From the NCBI RefSeq assembly GCF_022346885.1, contig NZ_JAKRNK010000001.1, forward strand, positions 1-64,000: a stretch of 64,000 nt of DNA, given 5' to 3'. Within the stretch, counting starts at the first letter, position 1, and each line of letters opens with the position of its first letter. Both the position numbers and the translations under genes were made by a program. Source of the DNA: Paenibacillus sp. ACRRX (GTDB lineage Bacteria > Bacillota > Bacilli > Paenibacillales > Paenibacillaceae). This document shows, one piece after another, positions 34,030-43,736 of the stretch. The notes under the pieces are model-generated. The model saw nothing but the letters and a program-made list of their open reading frames with translations. It ran no database searches and was not told where the DNA came from.

Positions 34030-35598
34030 ATGAATGTACGGACAAAATGGAAACGTCATTGGTTCAAGTTAGTATTGGCAGTCGCGATTACATTACCTGT
34101 ATTCTCCTTTGGAACAAATCCGCCCGTGTATGCAGAGGGGCCATCCGATCCAGCACCTTACATTAATGCAAAAGGCACGCCTAATGGCAAAAAAGTGTTG
34201 TTTGACAATACACATGCGCAAACTGCTGGAGCTGCAGACTGGGTTATTGATGGTGGGTTTTCCGATTTTGCAAACGGCATTGCGAATAAAGGTTATGATG
34301 TAAAGGAACTGCGCAAGTCAACCGCGATTACATACAATGATCTCAAAGATTATGATGTATTTGTAATTCCTGAAGCAAACCTTCCATTTAAAACAACAGA
34401 GCAAGCCGCGCTGCTGCAATATGTGCAAGGTGGAGGCAGCATCTTCTTTGTATCGGATCACTATAATGCAGATCGTAACAAAAACAGATGGGATGCTTCC
34501 GAAGTGTTTAACGGCTATCGCCGTGGTGCTTGGAGCAATCCAGCCCAAGGAATGAGTGCAGAAGAAGCAGGCTCTGCTGCTATGCAGGGCGTTGCCAGCT
34601 CTGACTGGCTTTCCGACAACTTTGGTGTTCGCCTTCGTTACAATGCGCTTGGTGATGTTAATGCTACTCAGATCGTACCTTTAAGCCAATCGTTTGGCAT
34701 CACAAATCAAGTAGCCAGTGTGGCGATGCATGCGGGATCTACGATTGCCATCACCAATCCGAACATTGCAAAAGGAATTGTATATGTCCCAACCCTCTCA
34801 AGCAGCCAAAAATGGCCGAATGCGGTTGATCAAGGCGTATACAACGGCGGCGGGATTGCGGAGGGTGCATATGTAACGATTTCCAAGGTTGGACAAGGAA
34901 AAGCGGTTGTCATCGGAGATTCTTCTCCAGTGGAAGACGTATCACCTAAATACAAAAGGGAAGAGAACGGACAGACTAAAAAAACGTATGACGGATATAA
35001 AGAGCAGGACGATGCTGTATTGTTGATGAACGTTATCGATTGGTTAGCTAATAAGGAGACGTATACAAGCTTTACGCAAGTTCCAGGCTTCCAACTGGAT
35101 ACAGCAACAAGCTTGCATCCATTTGAGACACCTGCTAACAGTACGGAACCGCAAGCTGAACCATGGGCTGCACCAGCAGCAGGTTACAAGTGGTGGGATG
35201 CTACCACATTCAAAACTGGCTCATATGGTGCACAAGGTAATAACGGAGGCGAAATACCAACAGGCACACCTTCGATGACACATCCTACAACGGTGCAAGC
35301 AGGTGTGCCGTTTGATGTGACGATTACGGTGACAGGTCTTGCACCTAATAGTTCGGTAACACTTCAGACTGGCGTATATTTGGTTGGTGGTGTTCAAGTT
35401 GGTCAGGTGCAAAATGCGGATGGCTCATGGCCAAGCGGCTACGGCTATACGGCAAGAACTTTCACGGCTGATAGCAGCGGAAACGTAGCACAAATTATTA
35501 AAGTACGGACGCAAAGCGGAAAAACGGGAGCTGCGAGCATACGTTTACGCAAAGACAGCAGTAAAGTATATCAAACAGATTCCATAACGATTAACTGA
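34030..35598 (+). CDS. Secreted protein with GATase1-like domain, unknown function
   Basis: An exported protein of 522 residues. The signal peptide covers about 1-35 (basic start, LVLAVAITLPVFSFG, cleavage near VYA-EG). The following domain (about 50-330) starts KKVLFDNTHAQTAGAADWVI and contains YDVFVIPEANLPFKTTEQAAL, YVQGGGSIFFVSDHYNAD and KAVVIGDSSPVEDVS, the pattern of a glutamine-amidotransferase-like or ThuA-like fold, without an obvious catalytic Cys. A C-terminal beta-rich segment (about 415-522) resembles an Ig-like domain. The start has ATGAGGAGGCG upstream. Similar secreted proteins occur beside or fused to extracellular nucleases; the function is unknown. It has its own terminator. 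Confidence 0.72.
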   Translation: MNVRTKWKRHWFKLVLAVAITLPVFSFGTNPPVYAEGPSDPAPYINAKGTPNGKKVLFDNTHAQTAGAADWVIDGGFSDFANGIANKGYDVKELRKSTAITYNDLKDYDVFVIPEANLPFKTTEQAALLQYVQGGGSIFFVSDHYNADRNKNRWDASEVFNGYRRGAWSNPAQGMSAEEAGSAAMQGVASSDWLSDNFGVRLRYNALGDVNATQIVPLSQSFGITNQVASVAMHAGSTIAITNPNIAKGIVYVPTLSSSQKWPNAVDQGVYNGGGIAEGAYVTISKVGQGKAVVIGDSSPVEDVSPKYKREENGQTKKTYDGYKEQDDAVLLMNVIDWLANKETYTSFTQVPGFQLDTATSLHPFETPANSTEPQAEPWAAPAAGYKWWDATTFKTGSYGAQGNNGGEIPTGTPSMTHPTTVQAGVPFDVTITVTGLAPNSSVTLQTGVYLVGGVQVGQVQNADGSWPSGYGYTARTFTADSSGNVAQIIKVRTQSGKTGAASIRLRKDSSKVYQTDSITIN

Positions 35599-35617
35599 TT
35601 AAACAGAAGCTCATGAA

Positions 35618-35650
35618 AAGCCCTTATTGCTGCGGCCATAAGGGCTTTCA
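35618..35650 (+). terminator. Intrinsic terminator
   Basis: AAGCCCTTAT / ATAAGGGCTT (35618-35627 and 35638-35647). The T-tract is short. Confidence 0.7.
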
Positions 35651-35746
35651 GCTGTTTCGCTTTAGATTCAACCATACATCGATGCTTCTTCGTAAAGAGG
35701 ATTCTTAGTGAGGAGAAGTTATTTTAATATAGTAAGGAGTTATTAC

Positions 35747-37351
35747 ATGTCTAACATTCCACATCATGAGTCTGGTAAGCTTGCAATTCTTCACACCAGT
35801 GATATCCATGGGACGGTGCTGCCGTACCGATATGCGGATCAAATGCCGATAGAAGCAGGTATTGCCAAAATATCTACTGCGATTAAGCAATTAAGACGTC
35901 AATATGAAGAAACGATATATGTTGATAATGGAGATCTGCTGCAAGGTACTCCGTTAACCTATTATCACGCACGTATGAAATCCAGTCTGCCTAATCCATT
36001 AATAGCGTGTATGAACTTGCTGCAGCCTGATGCTGCTGTGGTAGGCAATCACGAATTTAACTATGGAATTACCTATTTGAGGCAAGCAATGAAAGAATCC
36101 AAATTTCCGTGGTTAAGCGCTAATTTGCTTGATGAGACGAATGGTGAACCGATATTTGGTGTTCCTTATATGATTAAAGAACTCTCCGCGGGATTAAAGG
36201 TTGGAGTGCTGGGATTGACGACATCCTATATCCCGAATTGGGAACTGCCGCAGCATATTGTGGGCATTGATTTTGAGTGTGTTGTACGAGCTGCACAGCG
36301 GTGGGTTAAGGTATTGCGTGAAGAAGAACATGTAGATTTGGTTGTCGTGTCGTATCATGGGGGTCTGGAGCGTGATATGAACAGCGGAGAGTTAACAGAA
36401 CCAGATACGGGTGAAAACGAAGGTTATAAGCTGGCTGCAGAAGTGCAGGGCATTGATATATTGCTGACTGGACATCAGCACCGGATTATTGTAAACGAAC
36501 GCATTCAGGGCGTAGTAATTGCACAGCCGGGTTCACACGGACAAGGTGTTGGCTGTATCGAAGTGCAGATGGAACGTGTTGACGAGAAGTGGATAGTGGG
36601 GGCTGTTTGTTCAAAATGGATTGAGGTTGCCGGTATGACCCCAGACAAGCATATCATCGATCAGGCAGCGCCGATCGAAGCCGAAGTGCAGGTGTGGCTT
36701 GATCAGTCGATCGGTCAAGTGGAAGGGGATATGAAAGTTACAGATGCCGGCCAAGTTCGATTATCAGATCATCCGCTAATTGAATTTATTAATCGGGTAC
36801 AGATGGAATACGGCCAGACAACGATTTCCAACACGGCGCTGTTTGATGATACGGCACCGGGCTTTGTTGGGCGTATTACGATGCGTCAAGTACTAGCGAA
36901 CTATATTTATGCGAATACATTAAAGGTGATTCGAGTGACAGGACAAGACATTTGGGATGCGCTTGAACAGACAGCGTCTTACTTTGATCGTACTGAACAA
37001 GGCAGTGAACATATTCGCATTAATGAAGCGTATTTGTATCCTAAGCCTCAGCACTATAATTATGACATGTGGGAGGGCATTGAGTATGAAATCGACATCT
37101 CACGTGCAGTGGGAGAGCGGATTACGAAGCTTCTAGTAAGCAGTAGTGGACAACAGATCGATGTGCACGGTACTTATGACGTCGCTATGAACCATTATCG
37201 CGCTGCTGGCGGAGGCAATTACGCCATGTTTACAAATAAGCTCACAGTGTTGGATGTGCCCACAGATATTGCAGAGCTGATAGCGGATTATATTATGCAG
37301 CGAGGAACTATATACGCGACGCTAAATCATAACTGGCGGGTAGTGACCTGA
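35747..37351 (+). CDS. yunD: 5'-nucleotidase-type metallophosphoesterase, YunD-like
   Basis: A two-domain phosphoesterase of 534 residues that cleaves nucleoside phosphates or related compounds. N-terminal metallophosphatase motifs are present: LHTSDIHGTVLP, YVDNGDLLQGTP, VVGNHEFNYG, SYHGG and LTGHQHRII. The C-terminal 5'-nucleotidase domain has the substrate-binding region around SNTALFDDTAPGFVGRIT and NHYRAAGGGNYAMF. There is no signal peptide, so it is probably cytosolic, like B. subtilis YunD. The start at 35747 follows AAGGAGTTATTAC; the longer frame begins with an unrelated 13 residues. A yunC homologue lies 6.4 kb downstream, although in Bacillus the two are close together. Confidence 0.88.
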   Translation: MSNIPHHESGKLAILHTSDIHGTVLPYRYADQMPIEAGIAKISTAIKQLRRQYEETIYVDNGDLLQGTPLTYYHARMKSSLPNPLIACMNLLQPDAAVVGNHEFNYGITYLRQAMKESKFPWLSANLLDETNGEPIFGVPYMIKELSAGLKVGVLGLTTSYIPNWELPQHIVGIDFECVVRAAQRWVKVLREEEHVDLVVVSYHGGLERDMNSGELTEPDTGENEGYKLAAEVQGIDILLTGHQHRIIVNERIQGVVIAQPGSHGQGVGCIEVQMERVDEKWIVGAVCSKWIEVAGMTPDKHIIDQAAPIEAEVQVWLDQSIGQVEGDMKVTDAGQVRLSDHPLIEFINRVQMEYGQTTISNTALFDDTAPGFVGRITMRQVLANYIYANTLKVIRVTGQDIWDALEQTASYFDRTEQGSEHIRINEAYLYPKPQHYNYDMWEGIEYEIDISRAVGERITKLLVSSSGQQIDVHGTYDVAMNHYRAAGGGNYAMFTNKLTVLDVPTDIAELIADYIMQRGTIYATLNHNWRVVT

Positions 37352-37406
37352 TATTAGAATTGCTCATTTGGAATAAGCCAGTAACGTCCCGTATCACTAA
37401 AGGATG

Positions 37407-37457
37407 AAGCCGTCACAACCCCAGATAACAGCAGCTTGGGAGGGTGAGCGGCTTTTC
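37407..37457 (+). terminator. Intrinsic terminator
   Basis: AAGCCGTCAC pairs with GTGAGCGGCTT (one bulged G), followed by TTCC. Confidence 0.7.
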
Positions 37458-37932
37458 CTCATCAACAATAACCTTCATCTTGAACAATGATCTTCCTGCC
37501 TCTCCATCTTAAGAAAAGGAGATATTAGGAGACATAGTGCGGCCTAGGCTAGAAATAGTGCAGCCACAATACTGTAAAATCCCCATTCGATGCCGTAAAC
37601 GCACGCCTTAGATTAATTTTGACCATCGATCCGAGCACAAGTCAAAGCATAAGCGAGGCGAGTAGAAAGTCATCTACGGGGTGAATTACCAAGACTTTCT
37701 CATATCACAACCTCTCCCGTCAAACTATGACAACGCTTTCAATTGGAATTCTAGCGTGTAATTCTGGCAGATAAATCGCTTAGGGACATATTACGCTTGC
37801 TGGACTTTGTACTTAGATTAATCATAAAGTTCACACAATTAACTGATTCACAAAAACGACACAAATGATATAGTTATATTAGAGTGTACTGCAGTAATTG
37901 TTGTTTGCTTGGTTTATGGAAGGAAGAGTGGA
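37458..37932. other. Intergenic region upstream of the two-component system
   Basis: About 475 bases. Apart from the cre site at 37728 there is no gene or recognised RNA. It is large enough for a regulated promoter region with an additional operator. Confidence 0.5.
37728..37741 (+). promoter_or_regulatory. Consensus CcpA cre site
   Basis: TGACAACGCTTTCA agrees with TGWNANCGNTNWCA at every fixed position. It lies about 190 bases before the sensor kinase gene, a common position for carbon catabolite control of C4-dicarboxylate or citrate uptake systems. Confidence 0.65.
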
Positions 37933-39543
37933 ATGCGCTTACAAACGAAGTTGATGCTGCTTATTTGCACCCTGCTTATTATCGTTATCATTGCTCTTAC
38001 CGGAACCTTTCATCATTTATGGACCTCCTCGCTTAAAAATAAGATCGGAACAGAAGCCATTCATTTAGCGAAGACGATAGCTAGTCTCGATGACATTCGC
38101 CAAGCTTTTGATTCCGACAATCCTACCTCGATTGTACTTCCGATTGTTGAACGCATACGTATGGAGACAGGGGCAGAATTTATCGTCGTTGGAGATCGAC
38201 AGGGTATCCGCATTGCCCATCCACTTGCGGACAGGATTGGCAAACCTATGGTTGGCGGCGACAATGAAGAGGTGTTCCAAGGCAAGTCCATCATATCGGA
38301 TGCTTGGGGCAGTATGGGTCGTTCATTGCGCGGCAAAGTTCCAATTTACAATATGGACCATAAGCTTGTTGGCGTTGTGTCAGTCGGCTTCCTCATGGCG
38401 GAGATATCACAAGATGCGGTTGCCTATCAGACCTATATGGTTATTCTGGCGCTGCTTGCTATTCTTCTTGGCAGTCTAGGCTCTATCTACATAACAAGAA
38501 ATGTGAAGAGGTCTATTCATGGCTTGGAGCCTGCTGCGATTGGACGACTCTATCGCGAGAAAGAAACTTTAATCGAGTCTATTAAGGAAGGTATTATTGC
38601 AGTAAATGAGGAAGGGAAAATTACAACCATTAATCAAGCAGCTTTCGAGCTGATGGGGCTGCGTGAACGGCGGTTGATTGGTTCACATATATACGAGCTG
38701 TTTCCACAGACCTGCTTAATGAATGTCATTCAATCTGGACAATCGCAATATAACGTGGATATGAAGATTGCCGACAGGGTATTGGTTGCTAACCGTGTGC
38801 CGATTATCGATACGAATAATCAAGTGATTGGGGCCGTATCCAGTTTCAGAAGCAAGTCAGATCTATATGATCTTACAGAGCAATTATCCCAACTGCGCAA
38901 TTACGCAGACGGTTTAAGAGCGCAGACGCATGAGTATTCAAACAAGCTGCATCTTATTGCCGGTCTTATACAGTTAGAATCCTATCAAGAGGCGCTGGAT
39001 GTCATCTCGAAGGAATCGGATATTCATGAAAGTTTTACACAATTTATAATGAGTGAACTGCCAGATCCGATACTTGGCGGATTGTTGATTGGCAAGTTTA
39101 ATCGCGCGCATGAAGTGGGTGTAAATCTGGTTATGGACCCTGCTAGCTGTTTTAAGGATGTTCCGGCGCAGATTGATCGCTTCAAGCTGGTAACTATTAT
39201 TGGGAACCTGATTGATAACGCGCTTGAAGCGGTGCTTCAGGACGAGCGTGAAGATAAAGTTGTACACGTCATGATTACCGACTGGGGCCAAGAAGTTATC
39301 ATTGAGGTGGAAGATTCGGGGGTAGGGATTCCGAACGGCGTAGGAGAACAGATTTACCACTTGGGATTTACGACAAAGGCAGGGGAACACCGAGGATTCG
39401 GCCTGATATTGGTAAAGCAGGCGGTAGAAGAGTTAAGGGGGATGCTTATGCATCACGCTCGAGAAGATGCACCAGGTACTGTTTTTACCGTTGTTATCCC
39501 GAAAATGGACTATAAAGCTGATGATGCGGGGGGATCTGCTTGA
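37933..39543 (+). CDS. Sensor histidine kinase, CitA/DcuS family
   Basis: A membrane sensor of 536 residues for citrate or a C4-dicarboxylate (substrate inferred from family). Helix 1 is LMLLICTLLIIVIIALTGTF. An extracellular Cache/PASC domain follows (about 35-170) with the GDRQGIRIAHPLADRIG and DAWGSMGRSLRGKVPIYN ligand-site regions. Helix 2 is YQTYMVILALLAILLGSLGSIYI. A PAS domain is at about 210-310, then the SpoOB-type dimerisation helix QTHEYSNKLHLIAGL with the phospho-acceptor His, and the ATPase boxes NLIDNALEAV, DSGVGIP and HRGFGLILVKQAV. The start at 37933 is preceded by AAGGAAGAGTGGA. It overlaps its response regulator. Confidence 0.92.
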   Translation: MRLQTKLMLLICTLLIIVIIALTGTFHHLWTSSLKNKIGTEAIHLAKTIASLDDIRQAFDSDNPTSIVLPIVERIRMETGAEFIVVGDRQGIRIAHPLADRIGKPMVGGDNEEVFQGKSIISDAWGSMGRSLRGKVPIYNMDHKLVGVVSVGFLMAEISQDAVAYQTYMVILALLAILLGSLGSIYITRNVKRSIHGLEPAAIGRLYREKETLIESIKEGIIAVNEEGKITTINQAAFELMGLRERRLIGSHIYELFPQTCLMNVIQSGQSQYNVDMKIADRVLVANRVPIIDTNNQVIGAVSSFRSKSDLYDLTEQLSQLRNYADGLRAQTHEYSNKLHLIAGLIQLESYQEALDVISKESDIHESFTQFIMSELPDPILGGLLIGKFNRAHEVGVNLVMDPASCFKDVPAQIDRFKLVTIIGNLIDNALEAVLQDEREDKVVHVMITDWGQEVIIEVEDSGVGIPNGVGEQIYHLGFTTKAGEHRGFGLILVKQAVEELRGMLMHHAREDAPGTVFTVVIPKMDYKADDAGGSA

Positions 39544-40226
39544 TTCGAGTCTTGATTATTGAGGACGATGTTCGAATTGCTGAAATTAATCGGCGTTTGG
39601 TGGAAAAAGTAGCTGGCTACTCAGTGGTAGGGATTGCTACGGATGAGCAGCAGGCGAAGGAACAGCTTCAAATTTTAATGCCTGACCTTGTGCTGCTTGA
39701 TATTTATTTTCCTGATATGTCGGGAATGGATTTTCTCCGTTATCTGAAGCAGCGCCAAAGTTATATTGATGTCATAATGATTACAGCAGCCAAAGATATG
39801 AAATCTGTGCGTGAAGCCATTCAAAGCGGTGTATTCGACTTTATTATGAAACCGGTCATTTATGAGCGGATGTTCGAAACGCTCCAAAAGTATAAGCAAT
39901 ACCAGCATGACATTAAGATGTTGAGTCAGCACAACAGCAACGTTAGTCAACAGCAAATTGATGCCTTGATGCGAGGCAGAATAGAGCTGGCGATGAAAGA
40001 CCCTTATTATCCGAAAGGAATCGATAAGCTGACGTTGGATAAGGTATTAACGTATGTGCGTTATTTGGACGAAGGCTTGTCTGCCGAACGATTGGGGCAG
40101 AGTATTGGTATTAGTCGATCTACAGCCCGGAGGTATTTGGAATACTTGGTATCTGAAGGGGCGTTAAGAGCCGATGTGCAGTACGGATCGGTGGGGCGTC
40201 CGGAGCGGGTGTATCGCATAATTTGA
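39540..40226 (+). CDS. Response regulator, CitB/DctR type
   Basis: The partner of the sensor kinase directly upstream. The 228-residue product has a receiver domain with IIEDDVRIAEINRRL (acidic pocket), phospho-acceptor Asp in PDLVLLDIYFPDMSG, the Thr in MITAAKD, and Lys in FIMKPVIYERMFE. The C-terminal half is a DNA-binding helix-turn-helix of the CitB type (LSAERLGQSIGISRSTARRYLEYL). It starts with TTG at 39540, overlapping the kinase stop and preceded by GGGGGGATC, so translation is coupled. The transporter it controls is not next to it in this window. Confidence 0.93.
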   Translation: MIRVLIIEDDVRIAEINRRLVEKVAGYSVVGIATDEQQAKEQLQILMPDLVLLDIYFPDMSGMDFLRYLKQRQSYIDVIMITAAKDMKSVREAIQSGVFDFIMKPVIYERMFETLQKYKQYQHDIKMLSQHNSNVSQQQIDALMRGRIELAMKDPYYPKGIDKLTLDKVLTYVRYLDEGLSAERLGQSIGISRSTARRYLEYLVSEGALRADVQYGSVGRPERVYRII

Positions 40227-40441
40227 GCAGGAAACAGTGGAAAATAGAACCTAAAAATATTCGATTATTTACTGATTTGACGTATTATAGAAGAAGTTGT
40301 GAAAGGAATGTTGAGTTATTATGAATTAAGGACCGAAATCAGGAATAACATATGGTAAATCGAAGCCAGTTCATAGTAAGATAGAATCGTAAAATCAGTA
40401 TAGAAAATATTGTCGAAATAGATGCTGGAGGAGCTGACATC

Positions 40442-40816
40442 ATGTTACGACGTTATGTTATGTTGGGCAGTATTAATGCTGGATTGTCAGTAGCGTTGGG
40501 GGCTTTTGGTGCACATTTGCTGAAATCCTTATTGACCCCCGAAAGAATGGCAACATGGGAGACCGCCGTTCAGTATCACATGTTTCATGCGCTTGCCCTG
40601 CTATTGATTGCCATAATGGCTGATCGTTTGAACAGCCCGGCGAAGCTATTATGGGCTGCAAGGCTTATCTGGATTGGCATAATTATTTTCTCGGGTAGTT
40701 TGTACATTCTTTGCTTATCAGGCAAAGGGGTTCTAGGTGCGATCACACCGATTGGTGGAGTAGCATTTATTGCCGGCTGGGTGATGCTCGCATTAGCTGC
40801 GCGACGTTCTTCCTAA
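40442..40816 (+). CDS. ywdK: DUF423 family membrane protein
   Basis: A small membrane protein of 124 residues with four hydrophobic helices. The conserved GAFGAHLLKSLL and ETAVQYHMFHALALLLIAIM segments define DUF423 (YwdK/YgdD). The function is unknown. The start has CTGGAGGAGCTGACATC upstream. The 215 bases upstream have no other gene. In B. subtilis ywdK neighbours gerQ (ywdL), whereas here the two genes are 40 kb apart. It is 36 bases upstream of the GGDEF-EAL gene and could be cotranscribed with it. Confidence 0.88.
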   Translation: MLRRYVMLGSINAGLSVALGAFGAHLLKSLLTPERMATWETAVQYHMFHALALLLIAIMADRLNSPAKLLWAARLIWIGIIIFSGSLYILCLSGKGVLGAITPIGGVAFIAGWVMLALAARRSS

Positions 40817-40851
40817 TGGATTAGAAGAGCGATTACGATGCCGGAAGGAAG

Positions 40852-42825
40852 ATGAGTTTGAAAGCCAAGGATGGACAGAGTACTCATAAGCCGCAACGGA
40901 GTGCGGTTATTCATAAATCCAATGCGTGGTCGATAGCGTTCATAGGTACCGTTGCAATACTATGCCTCGTATTATGGCAGTTGACAGGGGCTTTTAAGGA
41001 AATAATTGTTGTAATATTGACCTTATTAATACTCATTTACGTGGCTCAGATGATGCGTGGAAGAACCTGGAGTACGACTAATGAGACTAAGACAGAACTG
41101 GATATTGTGCAGTCCGAAAGAAGCTCTCCGTTTGCTCAGGCAGCTTCCTATGATTATTCATCGTGGAACCTTTTATACGAACAATTGCCGATGTCGGCTG
41201 TTCTGACACGTGCTGATGGCGTTATTGTCACCGTAAACAAGGCGTTTCGAGACCATATAGGATTATCGTTTAATTATAACGGTTTAACTTGGGCCGAGTT
41301 GCTGGAGGATCGATATCTCTCTCCTTTGGTGGGAGCGATTTACAACGTCTCTTCCAAGAGGATAGATATGCAATTGGAGTTAACGGCCTATCATAAGGAG
41401 GGATTTCGTCAAGATTGGCTGGCGAGACTCGTACCTTGTCCTGTTGGATTTAGCACCCAGAATGATTATGTAATTGTTTATTTACAGGACACCAATTCGA
41501 ATCGGCATATGGCAGAAAAGATTCACTATATGTCCTATTACGACGATATGACAGGTCTGCCGAACCGACGTATGTTTATGCAGCGTCTGGAAGAATCAGC
41601 TCGTATGAACATGACAGTACCTACGTCACTGGCTGTTGTTTATATGGATCTGGATCGCTTTAAGCGGATTAATGATACTTTTGGATCTGATTTTGGCGAT
41701 ATGCTGCTCATGCTGATTGCAGAACGATTGCTGCGCGTGATGACTGAGAACGATATGCTTGCCCGAATGGAAGGTGATGAATTCGCCTGTTTTATGACGC
41801 ATGTCGCTTCGCCTGTAGAAGCATCTGAACGTGTAGAGGCACTTATGAGCGCGATGGAGGAGCCGTTTGTGCTGAACGAGGTTCCTGTACATGTGACAAT
41901 GAGTGTCGGCGTGTTCCTGAGCGGCGTAAACGAAGCGACGCTGGATAGCGCCATCATGATGGTAAAACAAGCCGATACAGCCTTGTCCCGAGTGAAAGAA
42001 AAGGGAAAAAACGGTTATTTATTCTATGCACCCGAGATGAACAATCGCCCGCTTGAACGGCTGACGCTAGAGCACGAAATGAGAAAAGCGTTGTCTGAAG
42101 GCCAGTTTCAGTTGTATTATCAGCCTCAAGTGGATATGCGAACGAAGCGGATCGTAGGGGTAGAGGCTCTTGTGCGTTGGATGCATCCTGAACGTGGGGT
42201 AATATTACCTGGAGAATTCATTCCGTTGGCTGAGGAAAATGGATTTATTGTTGCGCTCGGTGAATGGGTGTTGGAGGAGGCTTGTCATCAAAATAAACGA
42301 TGGCAGGATGAAGGATTGCCGCAAATCCCAGTATCGGTGAATTTGTCAGTGCGTCAGTTCGAACAGCACAATCTGACCAAAACAGTAGAGCAAGTATTAG
42401 CTTTTACCGGTTTAATGCCGCAATATCTAGATCTGGAAATTACCGAAAGTATGACGCTTGATGTATCCCGAGCTACACATGTACTTAACGAATTAAAAGA
42501 AATGGGAGTCGGTATTAGCATTGATGACTTTGGTACCGGCTATAGTTCGCTCCATTACTTGAAGAACTTCCCAATTCATCGACTAAAGATTGATCGCTCA
42601 TTCGTGCGAGATTTACAGCAGGATCCAAACGATGCTGCGATTGTTTCCGCAATTATTGCGTTGGGACATACGATGAACATGCAGGTAATCGCTGAAGGTG
42701 TTGAGAATTCAGATCAACTGCAATTTTTACAAGATCATGCTTGTGATGAAATTCAAGGTTATTTCTTTAGTCCGCCATTGCCAGTGGAATCTTTTGAGGT
42801 TATGCTGCGTAAGCAAAGTGCTTGA
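40852..42825 (+). CDS. PAS-GGDEF-EAL cyclic di-GMP protein
   Basis: A membrane protein of 657 residues combining diguanylate cyclase and phosphodiesterase domains. Two N-terminal helices (about 28-65) are followed by a PAS domain (about 95-210), GGDEF (about 225-385) and EAL (about 400-655). The GGDEF active-site motif reads MEGDEF, with Glu (307) where the first Gly is normal; cyclase activity may therefore be weak or lost. The EAL domain looks complete: VGVEALVRW, NLSVRQFEQ, DLEITESMT, SIDDFGTGYSSLHYL, KIDRSFVRDL and VIAEGVEN. The net activity is probably c-di-GMP breakdown (inference). The start ATG is three bases after GGAAGG; TTG two codons later is an alternative. Confidence 0.93.
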   Translation: MSLKAKDGQSTHKPQRSAVIHKSNAWSIAFIGTVAILCLVLWQLTGAFKEIIVVILTLLILIYVAQMMRGRTWSTTNETKTELDIVQSERSSPFAQAASYDYSSWNLLYEQLPMSAVLTRADGVIVTVNKAFRDHIGLSFNYNGLTWAELLEDRYLSPLVGAIYNVSSKRIDMQLELTAYHKEGFRQDWLARLVPCPVGFSTQNDYVIVYLQDTNSNRHMAEKIHYMSYYDDMTGLPNRRMFMQRLEESARMNMTVPTSLAVVYMDLDRFKRINDTFGSDFGDMLLMLIAERLLRVMTENDMLARMEGDEFACFMTHVASPVEASERVEALMSAMEEPFVLNEVPVHVTMSVGVFLSGVNEATLDSAIMMVKQADTALSRVKEKGKNGYLFYAPEMNNRPLERLTLEHEMRKALSEGQFQLYYQPQVDMRTKRIVGVEALVRWMHPERGVILPGEFIPLAEENGFIVALGEWVLEEACHQNKRWQDEGLPQIPVSVNLSVRQFEQHNLTKTVEQVLAFTGLMPQYLDLEITESMTLDVSRATHVLNELKEMGVGISIDDFGTGYSSLHYLKNFPIHRLKIDRSFVRDLQQDPNDAAIVSAIIALGHTMNMQVIAEGVENSDQLQFLQDHACDEIQGYFFSPPLPVESFEVMLRKQSA

Positions 42826-42887
42826 TAGTATTTGATACTATAAAATGACCTCTACATACGTCCATTTATCCATGTACATACACAAAT

Positions 42888-42927
42888 AGGCCGTAGACCA
42901 GCTAAATGCGCTGAGCTACGGCTTTTT
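42888..42927 (+). terminator. Intrinsic terminator
   Basis: GCCGTAG / CTACGGC (42890-42896 and 42916-42922), then TTTTT. Confidence 0.85.
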
Positions 42928-42957
42928 GCTATCCAATATGTGTATTGGTTTGGTCAG

Positions 42958-43554
42958 TTATGTCGTCATTTCTTCAATTTCATACAGATGAAAAGCATAA
43001 ACCTGCTTCTCATCAACGTGATATACATTGAGCAGCTGAGAAGTAGAATCATAATTTAGAATACGACATGGCAAGCTCATTTTGATTCCTTTGCCTTTGT
43101 TAATCGATAAGCGGGTTAACGTCTGATGCTGAATATATTGTTCGATCTGCTTCTCGATGACCAATGTCGGACCGGTTGACGATGGAGCAGACGTATTTGA
43201 TTTATTCGTGGCAGCGTGTCCTTGTTGCGATTGTATGCTAGGTGCTGCAGCACCTGGCTGAACAGGAGGCTGCTGCTTGTTGCCGTTAACGTTAGCTTGG
43301 GCGGATTGGCGAGACACCAATACGGAACCAAAGGGGGTTGTCGTATGTGCTTGCTTCTGCATAGATTCCAAAAGCTGCAGCATGGAGCCTAGCTGGGAGC
43401 CGGATTGTACGCGCAGATCCAGCACATCAGGATCATTTTGCAACAACCGAAGAATCTTCTCTAACGCTGCAGCGTTGGAACTGCTTTCAATTAGGATATC
43501 GAGACTGAATTTGTATGCAGACCGATTCATGTTGTTATTGTTAAGCATAGTCAT
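42958..43554 (-). CDS. Hypothetical protein with a Gln/Pro/Ser-rich linker
   Basis: A 198-residue protein of no recognised family. An N-terminal segment (about 10-70) contains SAYKFSLDILIESSSNAAAL, then an LEKILRLLQNDPDV region. A low-complexity middle rich in Gln, Pro, Ser, Thr and Asn spans about 72-130. A C-terminal part (about 130-198) reads like a small beta-barrel with ISMSLPCRI-like strands and YAFHLYEIEEM at the end. There is no signal peptide or membrane helix. The GTGGGGGATTAA site directly precedes the chosen ATG, so translation is likely. It diverges from yunC. Confidence 0.7.
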   Translation of the reverse strand: MTMLNNNNMNRSAYKFSLDILIESSSNAAALEKILRLLQNDPDVLDLRVQSGSQLGSMLQLLESMQKQAHTTTPFGSVLVSRQSAQANVNGNKQQPPVQPGAAAPSIQSQQGHAATNKSNTSAPSSTGPTLVIEKQIEQYIQHQTLTRLSINKGKGIKMSLPCRILNYDSTSQLLNVYHVDEKQVYAFHLYEIEEMTT

Positions 43555-43736
43555 TTAATCCCCCACCTAGTCATTATACCTATTTAAGTATCATTATATT
43601 ATGACTCATCGCGCAATAAAAGTAGTTCTAAAGAACTATTTATTAAAAATAGAAAAAAATGCATAAAAGCGGTATGCACTCCGTCAACAGAGCGGCATAA
43701 AATGATACGGCAATCTTATGTGAGGGGGGATGAGAT

